A stretch of DNA of 64,000 nt from Prevotella sp. P6B1 (GCF_000702825.1 NZ_JNKF01000018.1:1-64000); one strand, 5' to 3'. Counted from the stretch's first letter, positions 24,455 to 34,480 are shown. Numbers and translations are program-made. Notes: generated from the sequence alone by a model not told the origin.

Positions 24455-26446
24455 ATGCAAAAGTTAGTTGTTAGATTTGTTATATTAGTTGGTTTCGTAC
24501 TGTTTGGTGTTACAGCAGGTAACGCTGAGAATGTTAAGGTGTCTTCGCCCGACGGTGCTGTGATAGTCACCGTCGGTGTGAAGAACCATCGTCCATTTTA
24601 TATGGTTGACTACGAAGGCAAGACGCTTGTTGCACCGTCTCACTTAGGCTATTTGATTGCTGATGGAGAGTTGGGAGCCCATGCCAAGATGGGGAAAGTG
24701 GTCCGTTCCTCAAAAGATGAGACTTGGACGCAGCCATGGGGTGAATGCGAAACTACTCGTAACCACTACAACGAGTTGATTGTTAGTTTCCGTGAGAAGA
24801 CAGGACATCCTATGCTGGTGGTATTCCGTGTTTTCAATGATGGTTTTGGTTTCCGCTATATCCTGCCTGATAGTCGTAAAGGACAGGCATATCAGATCAT
24901 GGATGAACTGACAGAGCTGACTCTGTCGCACGATGCCCAAGCATGGTCTATTCCTTCAAACCACACTGAGTATTTCGAGGGTATATACAAGAAGGACCTG
25001 CTGAGTAAGAAGGATACTGTTTGTACACCGCTTACTATAGAGTATGAGAAGGATCTTTTTCTGGCCATCCACGAAGCTGCGCTTGAGGATTACGCCAGTA
25101 TCAACCTCACACCACGTTTTGGCGATGGCGGTGCAGTGCGTCTGCTTACGGCCCTCACCCCTTGGCGTAATGGTGTAAAGGTCTATGCACAGGGTGAGAT
25201 GAAGAGCCCTTGGCGCACAATGATCATTAGTAAGACTGCTGGTGGTTTGTTGACCTCGAACCTGATGCTGAACCTGAATGAACCATCGCAAATTAAAGAT
25301 ATGTCATGGATAGAGCCAGGTCGCTACATCGGCATCTGGTGGAGCATCCACAAAAAACAGAATACCTGGGAGCTGGGTCCCACACATGGTGCTACAACCG
25401 AGAATGTGAAACGCTACATGGACTTTGCTGCCCGTCATGGCTTCAGTGGTGTACTGGCCGAGGGCTGGAATCCAGGTTGGGGACAGGGCGAGAAGATCAG
25501 CTATCTGGAGTCGTACCCTGATTTTGATATGGACGAGGTAACTCGCTATGGCTTGCAGAAAGGTGTGCGCTTTATCGGTCATACAGAGACCTGGGGTAAT
25601 GCCACACTGTTGGAGAACCAGATGGAGCAGGCTTTCAGCTGGTTTGAGCGATTGGGCATTCGTGCCGTGAAGACAGGCTATGTGGGGCGCTATTTTGATG
25701 GTAAGGAACTGGCTAAGTCGCAGTATGGCATCCGTCATTACCGTCGTGTGATAGAATGCGCTGCCAAGCACCATGTCATGATTGATAACCACGAGCCTGC
25801 TATGCCCACAGGTATTCAGCGCACCTGGCCCAACCTGATGACGCAAGAGGGTGTTCGTGGTCAGGAATATAATGCTTGGGACCGTCGTGGCGGTAATCCG
25901 CCATCACATACCGTTACGTTGCCGTTTACCCGTGGATTGGCCGGTCCTACCGATTTTACCCCCGCCATCTTCAATTTCTCTGAGATTGTGCCGGGTACAC
26001 ATCCGCACTCTACGCTGGCCAAGCAGCTGGGCGAGTTTGTTGTCATCTACAGTCCGCTGCAGATGGCGGCCGATGCCATCGAGAATTACGAAGGTCAGCC
26101 AGCACTCAGCTTTATCGAGAGTTGTCCTACAACCTGGAGCCGTACATTGGTGCCTAATGGCGAGATTGGTAAGTATATCACCATAGCCCGAAAGGAGCGT
26201 GGCGGCGACAGGTGGTTTATCGGTAGTATCACTAACGAGGAGGCGCGCCATCTGGATGTCGTGCTCGATTTCCTGGACGAAGCCACCACTTATCGTGCAG
26301 TCATCTATGAGGATGGTCCTGAGGCCGACTTTGAACGTCATCCTTACGAGATGACGATACGCCAGATCACAGTGACTAAAGGCGATACCTTACACCTGCG
26401 ACTGGCTCGTAGCGGTGGTGTTGCCATTAGGATTGAAAAGCTTTAA
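24455..26446 (+). CDS. susB: GH97 alpha-glucosidase (SusB-like)
   Basis: 663 residues from the chosen start MQKLVVRF, with signal peptide ending near TAGNA. The N-terminal beta-sandwich, catalytic (beta/alpha)8 barrel and C-terminal sheet of GH97 are all covered. The four glutamates of the inverting SusB type are seen with the same spacing as in SusB (E439, E508, E526, E532): Glu378 (HTETWGN), Glu447 (NHEPAMPTG), Glu465 (TQEGVRG) and Glu471 (GQEYNAW). This supports an inverting, calcium-dependent alpha-glucosidase that acts on malto-oligosaccharides in the periplasm. It is the first gene of the sus operon; susC starts 58 nt after it. Confidence 0.92.
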   Translation: MQKLVVRFVILVGFVLFGVTAGNAENVKVSSPDGAVIVTVGVKNHRPFYMVDYEGKTLVAPSHLGYLIADGELGAHAKMGKVVRSSKDETWTQPWGECETTRNHYNELIVSFREKTGHPMLVVFRVFNDGFGFRYILPDSRKGQAYQIMDELTELTLSHDAQAWSIPSNHTEYFEGIYKKDLLSKKDTVCTPLTIEYEKDLFLAIHEAALEDYASINLTPRFGDGGAVRLLTALTPWRNGVKVYAQGEMKSPWRTMIISKTAGGLLTSNLMLNLNEPSQIKDMSWIEPGRYIGIWWSIHKKQNTWELGPTHGATTENVKRYMDFAARHGFSGVLAEGWNPGWGQGEKISYLESYPDFDMDEVTRYGLQKGVRFIGHTETWGNATLLENQMEQAFSWFERLGIRAVKTGYVGRYFDGKELAKSQYGIRHYRRVIECAAKHHVMIDNHEPAMPTGIQRTWPNLMTQEGVRGQEYNAWDRRGGNPPSHTVTLPFTRGLAGPTDFTPAIFNFSEIVPGTHPHSTLAKQLGEFVVIYSPLQMAADAIENYEGQPALSFIESCPTTWSRTLVPNGEIGKYITIARKERGGDRWFIGSITNEEARHLDVVLDFLDEATTYRAVIYEDGPEADFERHPYEMTIRQITVTKGDTLHLRLARSGGVAIRIEKL

Positions 26447-26504
26447 AAGGTTGATGATCTGAAACAGTAACTATTTTTCTATAACTCTAATTTTAACAAA
26501 ACCA

Positions 26505-29453
26505 ATGAAGATGAAAAGAAAGAAAAATCTTTGTTATCGCCTGCTCATGTTGCTGGCGGTAATGTTTTTCGCCTTGGATGTTTCGGCACAGACCACCATT
26601 AATGGTCATGTGAAGGATGAAACGGGCGACGCCGTAATTGGCGCCTCGGTTGTAGTCAAAGGAACATCAAACGGTACAGTGACAGACTTCGACGGAAAGT
26701 TCAGCCTGAAATGTCAGGCCGGCGCAACGTTGGTGTTCACCTACATCGGTTACAATCCTCAGGAGCAGCCTGCCAAGAATGGTATGGAGATTACGCTGAA
26801 GGAGGATGTGGCTCAGTTGAACGAAGTGGTCGTTGTAGGTTATGGTTCGATGGCTAAGAAAGAGATCTCGAGCTCTGTGGTACAGATCAGCAAGGATCAG
26901 TTCAATCAGGGTGCAGCCAGCGACCCTATGGCGCTGATTGCCGGTAAGGTGGCTGGTCTGAATGTGGCTGCTACTGCCGATGCCAACCCTAATGCCATGA
27001 CCGATATCCAGGTGCGTGGTGCTGGTTCGTTGACAGCCAGCAACGGTCCACTGGTTGTGATTGATGGTATTGCTGGTGGCGATCTGCGTAACATAGCTAC
27101 GCAGGATGTTGAGTCAATCACCGTACTGAAGGATGCTGGTTCGGCTGCCATCTATGGTACCCGTGGTGCTAATGGTGTGATTCTGGTTACAACCAAGAAA
27201 GGTTCGGGTTCGGCTGGTGTCACCAACGTAACCTACGACAGCTATATTGCTCTCAATATTCAGAAACCCCGTGTGGATATTCTCTCTACCGATGAGTTCC
27301 GTCGTTCACGTCGTGGTCAGGACTATGGTGCTGATACCGATTGGTGGGGCGAGATTACGCGCCCTGTCAGCTACAGTCTGAATCAGTATATCTCTGTCGA
27401 TTCTTCCACCAAGAACGGCTATTTCGGTCTGTCGGTAAATTATAAGAAAGGTAATGGCTTGGATATTGTATCCGGTCGTGAGGAGTACGGTGGTCGCTTT
27501 GTTGGCGAGCAGCGTGTGCTCAACAACCGTTTGCAGTTCAACTCATCACTCTCCGCCCGTAAGGTACATGAGAAGTGGGGTAACGATGGTCTGTTTGATA
27601 CTGCCCTCACCATGAATCCTACTATCCCGGTAAAGAATCCTGATGGCACTTACTATCAGCCCAACTCTCCTACAGATATCCACAACCCGGTGAACGACCT
27701 GAAGGAGAACGTAAGTCAGGGCGATCGTATCTACCTCCTGGGTAATGCAGATGTAAAGCTGAATATCCTGCAGTTGGAGCAGCACAATCTGAACACATCG
27801 TTGAGTTACGCTCTGCAGTACAACGATCTGAAGGAGAACTTCTATACACCATCCACCTCAAGTGAGTCGTACTGGAACGGCTATGATGGTCGTGCCCGCA
27901 TCAACTACCAGAAGTGGTGGACCAACCGCTTGGAGTACCTCATCAACTACACCATGACCCTCAAGCACCATCAGCTAAAGGCTGTGCTTGGCTATTCATG
28001 GGAGCGTAGTATGTGGGAGCAGAGCGGTAACGAGAATATGGGCTTTGTCTACGATGCCCTGTCGTATCATGGCATTGGTAACGGTAGCTACCTGCGCGAT
28101 GGTAAGGCTAACCTCTGGGCTGGTTCATCCGAATCAACACTGATCGGTTTCTTCGGACGTGTGAATTATAATTTCAACGATATGATCTATGCCTCGGCCT
28201 CTATGCGCCGTGAGGGTAGCACTAAGTTCGGTGCCAACAAGAAGTGGGGTAGCTTCCCATCAGCCTCACTGGCATGGGAAATCGTCAATACACCGTTTGC
28301 ACAGAGCTTGCAGCAGACCTTCCAGAGCTTGAAACCCCGTGTGAGCTATGGTGTGACAGGTCGTTCCGACTTTAATGCCTATCAGAGTATCGCTACCTAT
28401 AGTACTCGTGGCGCTTATCTCATCGACAATCAGTGGATTAACGGTTATGCACCATCGCTGAATGCTAACCCCGATCTGGCTTGGGAGAAATCAACGGCAT
28501 TCAATGTGGGTATTGATTTCGTGGCATTGAAGAGTCGTCTGCGTGGTAGCATAGAGTATTTCGACCGTCGTTCGCAGGATCTGCTCTACAACTACACCGC
28601 TCCCCAGCCTCCATTCATCTACAACACCATCCTGGTGAATGTAGGTAGCACAAAGAATACCGGTATCGAGGTGGCTCTCGACTACGATGTGATTGCCAAG
28701 AAGGCCTTTAAGTGGACCACTGGTGTTAACTGGAGCATGGGTGATACCAAGCTGACCAAGCTTTCGAGTGATGCCTATCAGATGGCTTATCTCGATTTGT
28801 ATCAGAAGCCCGGTCCTGGTACCAGCGAGTATTTCTTCCGTGTGGAGGAGGGTGGCAAGATAGGTCAGTTCTATGGCTATGAGCATGCCGGCATCGATGA
28901 GAACGGCTTGCTGCTCATCTACGATAACAATGGTAATAAGGTGCCTGCCGCTCAGGCCGATCCTTCTTACAAGCGTACCATCGGCAATGGTGCTCCTAAG
29001 CACTTCCTGTCGTGGAGCAACTCGTTCACCTATAAGAAATGGGATCTGAGTCTGCTCTTCCGCAGTGCACTTGGCTACGAGATTTTCAATATGCGTAAGT
29101 ATGGCATGGGCCTGAAGGGTGCTGGTACTGATAATGTGCTGCGTACGGCCTATACCGATTATGCCGATGTGAACTCAAGTGGTGGTATCATCTCCAGCTA
29201 CTTCCTCGAGAAGGGCGATTACGTTAAGCTCGACAATGTAACCTTGGGCTATACCTACGCTCCTAAGAACCGTCAACTGGTTGAGAGTCTGCGTGTTTAC
29301 CTTACTGCCAAGAATGTCTTCACATTGACAGGCTATAAGGGCAACGATCCTTCTATCGTCACCTCAACAGGTATCACTCCTGGTATCGATTCTAACAGTG
29401 CCTATCCACAGGCCACTCAGGTAAGTCTGGGCGTTACACTTCGTTTCCACTAA
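26505..29453 (+). CDS. susC: SusC-like TonB-dependent transporter (starch locus)
   Basis: 982 residues. Signal peptide ending near DVSAQ, a CarboxypepD_reg-like domain (TINGHVKDETGDAVIGASVV; about 27-105), a TonB-box-like stretch (NEVVVVGYGSMAKKEISS), a plug domain with DPMALIAGKVAGLNV and SAAIYGTRGANGVILVTTKKG, and a beta-barrel that ends in the aromatic GVTLRFH. With SusD it imports oligosaccharides of about maltoheptaose size across the outer membrane. The susD gene starts 20 nt after it. The product is assigned to starch because susB, a CBM26-like protein and an amylase flank it. Confidence 0.93.
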   Translation: MKMKRKKNLCYRLLMLLAVMFFALDVSAQTTINGHVKDETGDAVIGASVVVKGTSNGTVTDFDGKFSLKCQAGATLVFTYIGYNPQEQPAKNGMEITLKEDVAQLNEVVVVGYGSMAKKEISSSVVQISKDQFNQGAASDPMALIAGKVAGLNVAATADANPNAMTDIQVRGAGSLTASNGPLVVIDGIAGGDLRNIATQDVESITVLKDAGSAAIYGTRGANGVILVTTKKGSGSAGVTNVTYDSYIALNIQKPRVDILSTDEFRRSRRGQDYGADTDWWGEITRPVSYSLNQYISVDSSTKNGYFGLSVNYKKGNGLDIVSGREEYGGRFVGEQRVLNNRLQFNSSLSARKVHEKWGNDGLFDTALTMNPTIPVKNPDGTYYQPNSPTDIHNPVNDLKENVSQGDRIYLLGNADVKLNILQLEQHNLNTSLSYALQYNDLKENFYTPSTSSESYWNGYDGRARINYQKWWTNRLEYLINYTMTLKHHQLKAVLGYSWERSMWEQSGNENMGFVYDALSYHGIGNGSYLRDGKANLWAGSSESTLIGFFGRVNYNFNDMIYASASMRREGSTKFGANKKWGSFPSASLAWEIVNTPFAQSLQQTFQSLKPRVSYGVTGRSDFNAYQSIATYSTRGAYLIDNQWINGYAPSLNANPDLAWEKSTAFNVGIDFVALKSRLRGSIEYFDRRSQDLLYNYTAPQPPFIYNTILVNVGSTKNTGIEVALDYDVIAKKAFKWTTGVNWSMGDTKLTKLSSDAYQMAYLDLYQKPGPGTSEYFFRVEEGGKIGQFYGYEHAGIDENGLLLIYDNNGNKVPAAQADPSYKRTIGNGAPKHFLSWSNSFTYKKWDLSLLFRSALGYEIFNMRKYGMGLKGAGTDNVLRTAYTDYADVNSSGGIISSYFLEKGDYVKLDNVTLGYTYAPKNRQLVESLRVYLTAKNVFTLTGYKGNDPSIVTSTGITPGIDSNSAYPQATQVSLGVTLRFH

Positions 29454-29472
29454 TTGAAAACTGATAATTATT

Positions 29473-31287
29473 ATGAAAGCAATAAAGAATAGCATATTAG
29501 CGATGGCACTGGGTATGGGGCTTACGGCATGTACCGACCTCGACGAGAAGGTGTACGACCGTATCGACGCCGGTGTCTATTACCAGAATGAGGCCAGTGT
29601 AAAGGGTGCTGTGGCTGCCATCTATGGCCAGACCTCACAGACCTTGGCTGGTGAGAACTTCTTCCATCTCTCAGAATACCCATCCGACCAGATTACCTGG
29701 CGTGTGTGGAATGGTGGACTGTGGGGCTGGGATGAGGCCATGAAGACCGTACTCTCTTGGCACAACTGGACATCAGAATCTACGATTATCAACAATGCCT
29801 GGAATGGCGCCTGGACGGCTATCGGACTGGCAAACCTCTTGTTGAGCGACCTTGAAGGTCTGAACGCCTCAGCACTTGGCATGACCGATGCTCAGCTGGC
29901 ACAGTATGTGGCCGAGGTCCGCACCATCCGTGCCTGGAACTATTATTGTATCTTCGAGCTCTGGGGTGGTGCTCTGCCATTGAATACGTCTGCCAGCAGC
30001 GTGGTACCAGGCTCTGCCGATCCCGATTGGGATACATCATGCAAGAAGATTTACGACTTCATTGCTACCGAACTCGATGAGACTGTGAGCGCTTTGGCTA
30101 AGGACGATGCAAACCACTCGATGGTGAATCGTGCCAATCAGGCCATGAACCGTCTGCTCAAGGCGCGTCTGCTGCTCAATGCCGAGGTGTTTATCGGCGA
30201 GAAGCATTTTGATGAGTGTGAGGCACTTTCCAAGGAGATTATCAATGGTGTCTATGGTGACTATGCGATTGACGATAACTATCGTAACCTCTATTCTATG
30301 GATAATGTCAAGAGTCCTGAGGTGATCTTCGCATTGGCTGCTGAGGATGGACAGGGTGCAGCTAATGCCATCTCTAACGTGCGCACCATGGTGGGCATGT
30401 GGTATGGCTATGCCGACTACTTCGGACAGAGCTACGATGGCATTGGTGCCTGGAACTGCGTATGCCTGGTTCCTTCGTTCGATAACTCGGGTACAGTTCA
30501 GTCAACAGGCGGTTCTATAGGTGCTAAGTGCTTCTTAGACTATGGCGATAAGCTGGGTGCTCCCTACGAGCGTTTCGACGATCGCGACATCCGTAAGCAG
30601 AACTATACTTACGATGCTGCTACCAAGACCCACGGTCCCGGTATGTTCCTCAAGGGTGTTATGCGTGCTAACTTCGGTACAGGCGATGTGCTGAAGGCCG
30701 ATGCCGACCGCGATGGTCAGGACCTGGTATTTGTCGACCAGTTGGGTACCTTCTTGAATCAGGGGCGCGACCTGGAGCCGGTGATGAGTCCTCGTTGGGG
30801 CGAGACCAACTCTGGTGTACGTCTGGTCAAGTATCCGCTCTATCCTAACGACGAGAACGGTGGCTTCAAGAGTATCGACGATGTGCAGTTCCGTCTGGCC
30901 GAGGCTTACTATAATGTGGCCGAGTGCGAGATGCGTAAGGGTAACAGCGCCGAGGCTAAGAGCTATGTTGATGCCGTGCGTGCCCGTTATTATAAAAGCG
31001 CTGACCGTACTGCCGCACTGAGTGTTCCTGGTCCAGGTTTCGACAGTTTCGATATGGACTGGATGCTTTCTGAGTGGGGTAAGGAGTATCTGGGCGAGGG
31101 CAACCGCCGTCGTACCGATCTGCGTCGCTTTGATAAGTTCACACAGGGCCAGTGGTGGTTCTGGGGCCGTGCTACCGAGGATGGTATCGACCTGCCGGCT
31201 AAGCGCGACCGCAAATACGAGTGGTATCCATTGCCTCAGACGGCCATCTCTGTCAATCCGGGCCTGATTCAGAACCCGAACTATTAA
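29473..31287 (+). CDS. susD: SusD-like surface glycan-binding lipoprotein (starch locus)
   Basis: 604 residues. Lipobox LTAC (Cys20). It has the SusD/RagB TPR-rich fold: EKVYDRIDAGVYYQ near the start, AEVRTIRAWNYYCIFELWGG, ANQAMNRLLKARLLLNAEV, FRLAEAYYNVAECEMRKGN and the C-terminal EYLGEGNRRRTDLRRFDKF and KYEWYPLPQTAISVNPGL. It caps the SusC pore and binds alpha-glucan helices. The intergenic gap after it is filled by AT-rich text with repeated TTGATAATT, common between genes in these genomes. Confidence 0.93.
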   Translation: MKAIKNSILAMALGMGLTACTDLDEKVYDRIDAGVYYQNEASVKGAVAAIYGQTSQTLAGENFFHLSEYPSDQITWRVWNGGLWGWDEAMKTVLSWHNWTSESTIINNAWNGAWTAIGLANLLLSDLEGLNASALGMTDAQLAQYVAEVRTIRAWNYYCIFELWGGALPLNTSASSVVPGSADPDWDTSCKKIYDFIATELDETVSALAKDDANHSMVNRANQAMNRLLKARLLLNAEVFIGEKHFDECEALSKEIINGVYGDYAIDDNYRNLYSMDNVKSPEVIFALAAEDGQGAANAISNVRTMVGMWYGYADYFGQSYDGIGAWNCVCLVPSFDNSGTVQSTGGSIGAKCFLDYGDKLGAPYERFDDRDIRKQNYTYDAATKTHGPGMFLKGVMRANFGTGDVLKADADRDGQDLVFVDQLGTFLNQGRDLEPVMSPRWGETNSGVRLVKYPLYPNDENGGFKSIDDVQFRLAEAYYNVAECEMRKGNSAEAKSYVDAVRARYYKSADRTAALSVPGPGFDSFDMDWMLSEWGKEYLGEGNRRRTDLRRFDKFTQGQWWFWGRATEDGIDLPAKRDRKYEWYPLPQTAISVNPGLIQNPNY

Positions 31288-31321
31288 GTAATTTGTAATT
31301 GATAATTGACAATTGATAATT

Positions 31322-32431
31322 ATGAACAAGAAAATATATAGTCTGTTACTGGCGCTGCTGGCCTTTTCTGGCCTGATGAGCAGTTGCTCAAGCAATGAGG
31401 ACATCGTGTTTGACCACGAGCGTCAGCAGTTTGAAACGCGTGCCGACCGTATCCTGCTGGAGTTCATTGCGCCTTTCGGCACTACTGCCAGCGAGGAAAT
31501 CTATATCACGGGTGCCTTCAATGGCGAGGATGAGGCCATTGGCAATCCCCAGTATCTGTTGACAAAAGCGCCCGACAGTAATGTGAAGTGGGGCATCTAT
31601 CTTGATCCCAGTACCTTCGTCGCCGGTAAGTCGCTGGCCGATGGCTTCTGTTTCTACTCCTCCACTCAGGGTAAGGAACTCACTGTAGCAGGCGAGGGCG
31701 CTGTGCATACTGATAATCCAGGTGTTGGCACCTTTACCAATATCTGGGGACAGCGTTGGGAGAGTTACTACTGGAGTGGTGGCGAGGCACCAGAACCCGC
31801 TCACGATGGCTTCTGCGTGTATGTCGACGATCAGACCGGTTGGGATGCATTGACACTCTATATGTGGGGCGATGTCAACAATCTGAATGGCGACTGGCCC
31901 GGTATGCAGGTCACTGGCACCTGGAATCACGATGGCGTCACATGGAAGTACTTCGACCTTGGTGAGGCTAACACTGGTCTGGTTGAGAACCTCATCTTCA
32001 ATAATGGTGGTAATGGTGAGCAGCTGGCCGACTTCAACTTCACCATCGATCGTAACATCTATCTCCGTATCACGACATCAGGTGTCGAGGAAATTGGCGC
32101 TGCGCCTAAGGTGGTACACGATGGCTATGCTGTGTTTGTGTACGACGAGACTGGCTGGGACACCTTGACCCTTTATATGTGGGGCGACACCAACAATCTG
32201 AATGGCGATTGGCCTGGCATGTCGGTTACTGGCGAGCAGACCATCAACGGTGTTACCTATAAGTACTTCGATATGGGTGAGGCTAACACAGGTCTTGGCG
32301 AGAACCTTATCTTCAGCAATGCTGGTTCCAACCAGTTGTCTGATTATGGTTACACCATCGATCACGATGTCTATCTGCACATCACGACTTCAGGTGTCGA
32401 GGAGATTGATCCCGCCACTTTCCAACCCTGA
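31322..32431 (+). CDS. SusE/F-like starch-binding lipoprotein with two CBM26-like modules
   Basis: 369 residues from MNKKIYSL; lipobox MSSC (Cys19). After a linker and an N-terminal beta domain (about 40-160), two tandem modules of about 105 residues follow (about 160-262 and 263-366), each with LYMWGDxNNLNGDWPGM and a terminal YLxITTSGVEEI. The Trp-rich WGD ... WPG pattern fits CBM26 starch-binding modules. This is the SusE/SusF position of the operon. Start 31322 chosen because it gives a good lipoprotein signal; an ATG 9 nt upstream is also possible. Confidence 0.85.
   Translation: MNKKIYSLLLALLAFSGLMSSCSSNEDIVFDHERQQFETRADRILLEFIAPFGTTASEEIYITGAFNGEDEAIGNPQYLLTKAPDSNVKWGIYLDPSTFVAGKSLADGFCFYSSTQGKELTVAGEGAVHTDNPGVGTFTNIWGQRWESYYWSGGEAPEPAHDGFCVYVDDQTGWDALTLYMWGDVNNLNGDWPGMQVTGTWNHDGVTWKYFDLGEANTGLVENLIFNNGGNGEQLADFNFTIDRNIYLRITTSGVEEIGAAPKVVHDGYAVFVYDETGWDTLTLYMWGDTNNLNGDWPGMSVTGEQTINGVTYKYFDMGEANTGLGENLIFSNAGSNQLSDYGYTIDHDVYLHITTSGVEEIDPATFQP
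31800..32415 (+). repeat. Tandem duplication encoding two starch-binding modules
   Basis: Two roughly 310-bp copies, starting near 31800 and 32110. Shared text includes TATATGTGGGGCGA near 31859 and 32176, and GGTGAGGCTAACAC near 31961 and 32277. The copies stay in frame. Confidence 0.8.
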
Positions 32432-32509
32432 TCCATGTGATATGTTATACAGTAATGACCTGCTTCATCATATAAACAAAGGTATTACTGATATTTGAGT
32501 TGACTCATA

Positions 32510-32548
32510 GGGGGTGCACCGCTCTGTGAAGACCGGTGGCCCCATTTT
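32510..32548 (+). terminator. Intra-operon hairpin before the amylase gene
   Basis: GGGGTGCACCG (32511-32521) pairs with CGGTGGCCCC (32534-32543) with a small internal mismatch, followed by ATTTTTA. It may attenuate transcription or mark the 3' end of the binding-protein transcript. The amylase gene starts 24 nt later with no obvious TAnnTTTG box between. Confidence 0.5.
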
Positions 32549-32572
32549 TACCCTTTAAAATATCTGGTTGTT

Positions 32573-34153
32573 ATGAAGAAATTGTTAATGACGTTAGTGT
32601 TCTCTCTGATAGCAAGCACAGGTTTTGCTGTCGATTATGTTGATAATATCAATAACTCGAACGAAAAGCGCCCTGAGGGCCATCGGGTTGTCTACGAGAT
32701 GAATGTGGGCTCGTTTACTACCGAAGGTACGTTTGCCGCAGCGCAGGCCCGTTTGCAGGAACTCAAGTTGTTGGGTGTCGATGTGGTGTGGCTCATGCCC
32801 ATTTATCCCCGTGGTGGAGGTATCAACAGTCCCTATGCTGCTACCAACTTCCAGCAGATCAATCCCAATTACGGCACCATTGCCGATCTCAAGGCTTTCG
32901 TGGCGAGTGCCCACGAACTGCAGATGGAAGTGTGGCTCGACTGGGTGCCCAACCACACGGCTACCAATGCCGATTGGGTGACCACACATCCAGAGTACTA
33001 TGCCAAGAGTGGTGGACAGATGATCCATCCTAACAACTATGGCGATGTGTGGCAGCTCGATTACGACAATGCTGATCTGGTGAACGCCATGAACGACTGT
33101 CTGAAGTTCTGGATCGATCAGGCTGATATCGATGGCTATCGCTGCGATTATATCAGCAGTCCGAAGATTCCTGCCAGCTACTGGCAGACCACCATCCCGA
33201 TGATAAAGGCCTATAAGGCTCAGGCCGTTGGCAGCGAGGCTGCGGCTTTTACTTTCCTTGGCGAGGCAGATATCGCTTCCGATGCCACCCGACTCAAGAC
33301 CGTTGGCTTCGACTACGATTACGCCTGGCAGTTCCAGTCGTCGTTGGCTAACTACGGCACCAGTGCAACCTCGGCGCGCCTCAAGGCATTTATCAACACC
33401 CTGCTCGAAAAGTCGGCTGACCTCTCGTTCGGTCGTATGCTCTATGTCACCAACCACGACCAGAACTATAATGAGGAGAAAAAGACCCTCACCCAGAAAT
33501 ACGGCGCCAACCGCTATCCTCTCACGGTGCTGGCTTATACCGTCTATGGTATGCCGCTTATCTATAATGGTCAGGAAACGGGTGGCAATCAGGCGCTCGA
33601 CTACTTCAACGATACTAAGATAAACTGGACCACAAAAGACGATAAGATGCTGAACACCCTGCGCACCCTCTTTGCCCTGAAGCATGATGTGCCTGCACTG
33701 GGCGATGCCAGACTGGCTGCCGACAATCCTGTCACCACCGTGCTGAATGTGACGGGCAATACAGGCGTGCTGGCCTATACCCGTACACTGGGCGACAGTC
33801 AGGTGTTGGTAGTGCTCAATATGGCTACCACAGCTGTCACCGCCACGGTCGATGGTATTGCTGCCGGCGATTGGAGCCTCTGGCTTGATAGTGAGACCAT
33901 TGCTCAGGGCACCAGCCGTCAGCAGATCACGTTATCAGCCTCGCATACCTTCTCGCTCGATGCCAAGGGCTATCGGGTGTATGTGCGTGGCACCTTTCCT
34001 GAGCAGACGATAACGCCAACTGCTATCCTTAGCCCCGTTCAGTCGGAGGCTAAGGATGATCAGTATTGGTTCGACCTGAGCGGTCGTGCTCTGTCCAAGC
34101 CAACCAAGCCCGGCCTCTATATCCATGGCAGACGCAAGACACTGGTGCGATAG
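32573..34153 (+). CDS. Secreted GH13 alpha-amylase with C-terminal sorting-like tail
   Basis: 526 residues. Signal peptide MKKLLMTLVFSLIASTGFA. The GH13 barrel shows LLGVDVVWLMPI, WVPNHTA (region I), GYRCDYIS with nucleophile Asp192 (region II), FLGEADI with acid/base Glu231 (region III) and YVTNHDQN with Asp296 (region IV). A C-terminal beta domain is followed by YWFDLSGRALSKPTKPGLYI and HGRRKTLVR, like tails used for type IX secretion sorting or surface anchoring. SusG-like in position, but no lipobox is present, so it is soluble or tail-anchored rather than a lipoprotein. Confidence 0.92.
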   Translation: MKKLLMTLVFSLIASTGFAVDYVDNINNSNEKRPEGHRVVYEMNVGSFTTEGTFAAAQARLQELKLLGVDVVWLMPIYPRGGGINSPYAATNFQQINPNYGTIADLKAFVASAHELQMEVWLDWVPNHTATNADWVTTHPEYYAKSGGQMIHPNNYGDVWQLDYDNADLVNAMNDCLKFWIDQADIDGYRCDYISSPKIPASYWQTTIPMIKAYKAQAVGSEAAAFTFLGEADIASDATRLKTVGFDYDYAWQFQSSLANYGTSATSARLKAFINTLLEKSADLSFGRMLYVTNHDQNYNEEKKTLTQKYGANRYPLTVLAYTVYGMPLIYNGQETGGNQALDYFNDTKINWTTKDDKMLNTLRTLFALKHDVPALGDARLAADNPVTTVLNVTGNTGVLAYTRTLGDSQVLVVLNMATTAVTATVDGIAAGDWSLWLDSETIAQGTSRQQITLSASHTFSLDAKGYRVYVRGTFPEQTITPTAILSPVQSEAKDDQYWFDLSGRALSKPTKPGLYIHGRRKTLVR

Positions 34154-34366
34154 TTTTTCTCGGCCACCTACCACGATGCCGAAACCGCCAAGCGTATTAC
34201 CGACAAGCACCATTTCACATGGACGCATCTCGTCGAGGCCAAGGACATGATGGCATGGATTGGCTATGAGGGCTTCCCACTGACCATCGTTGTCGATAAG
34301 AAGGGCATCGTCCGCCACGCCGTCCAGGCTTGCTCGCCGACAGGGTCAACTATGGGTCGTGCATGA
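34154..34366 (+). pseudogene. Fragment of a thioredoxin-like (TlpA/redoxin) protein
   Basis: Directly after the amylase stop, in the same frame, 70 codons read FFSATYHDAETAKRITDKHH, then VEAKDMMAWIGYEGFPLTIV and VDKKGIVRHAVQ before a stop. This is the C-terminal half of a TlpA-like redoxin (helix, cis-Pro segment GFPLTIVVDKKG). The half with the CxxC centre is missing and there is no start. It marks a deletion joint at the amylase stop codon. Confidence 0.68.
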
Positions 34367-34437
34367 CGCAACTATGGCTCGAAGGCAAGTCAACTTGCGG
34401 TCGTAGTCCAGTCACTTTCCCCCTCTAAGCTGACTGA

Positions 34438-34480
34438 GGAACGATGCGAAGATGACTGCGGAACGAGTGGAAGATGACGC
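34438..34480. repeat. Imperfect 22-bp direct duplication in degenerate DNA
   Basis: GGAACGATGCGAAGATGAC (34438-34456) and GGAACGAGTGGAAGATGAC (34460-34478) lie side by side in the graveyard region. CAACTATGG also occurs twice nearby (34348-34356 and 34370-34378). No gene is seen here. Confidence 0.5.

Noticed and set aside
30535-31404. 289-codon antisense frame over the end of susD
   Set aside because: It crosses the susD stop and the AT-rich gap, has no signal or domain, and is best explained as a codon-usage shadow.
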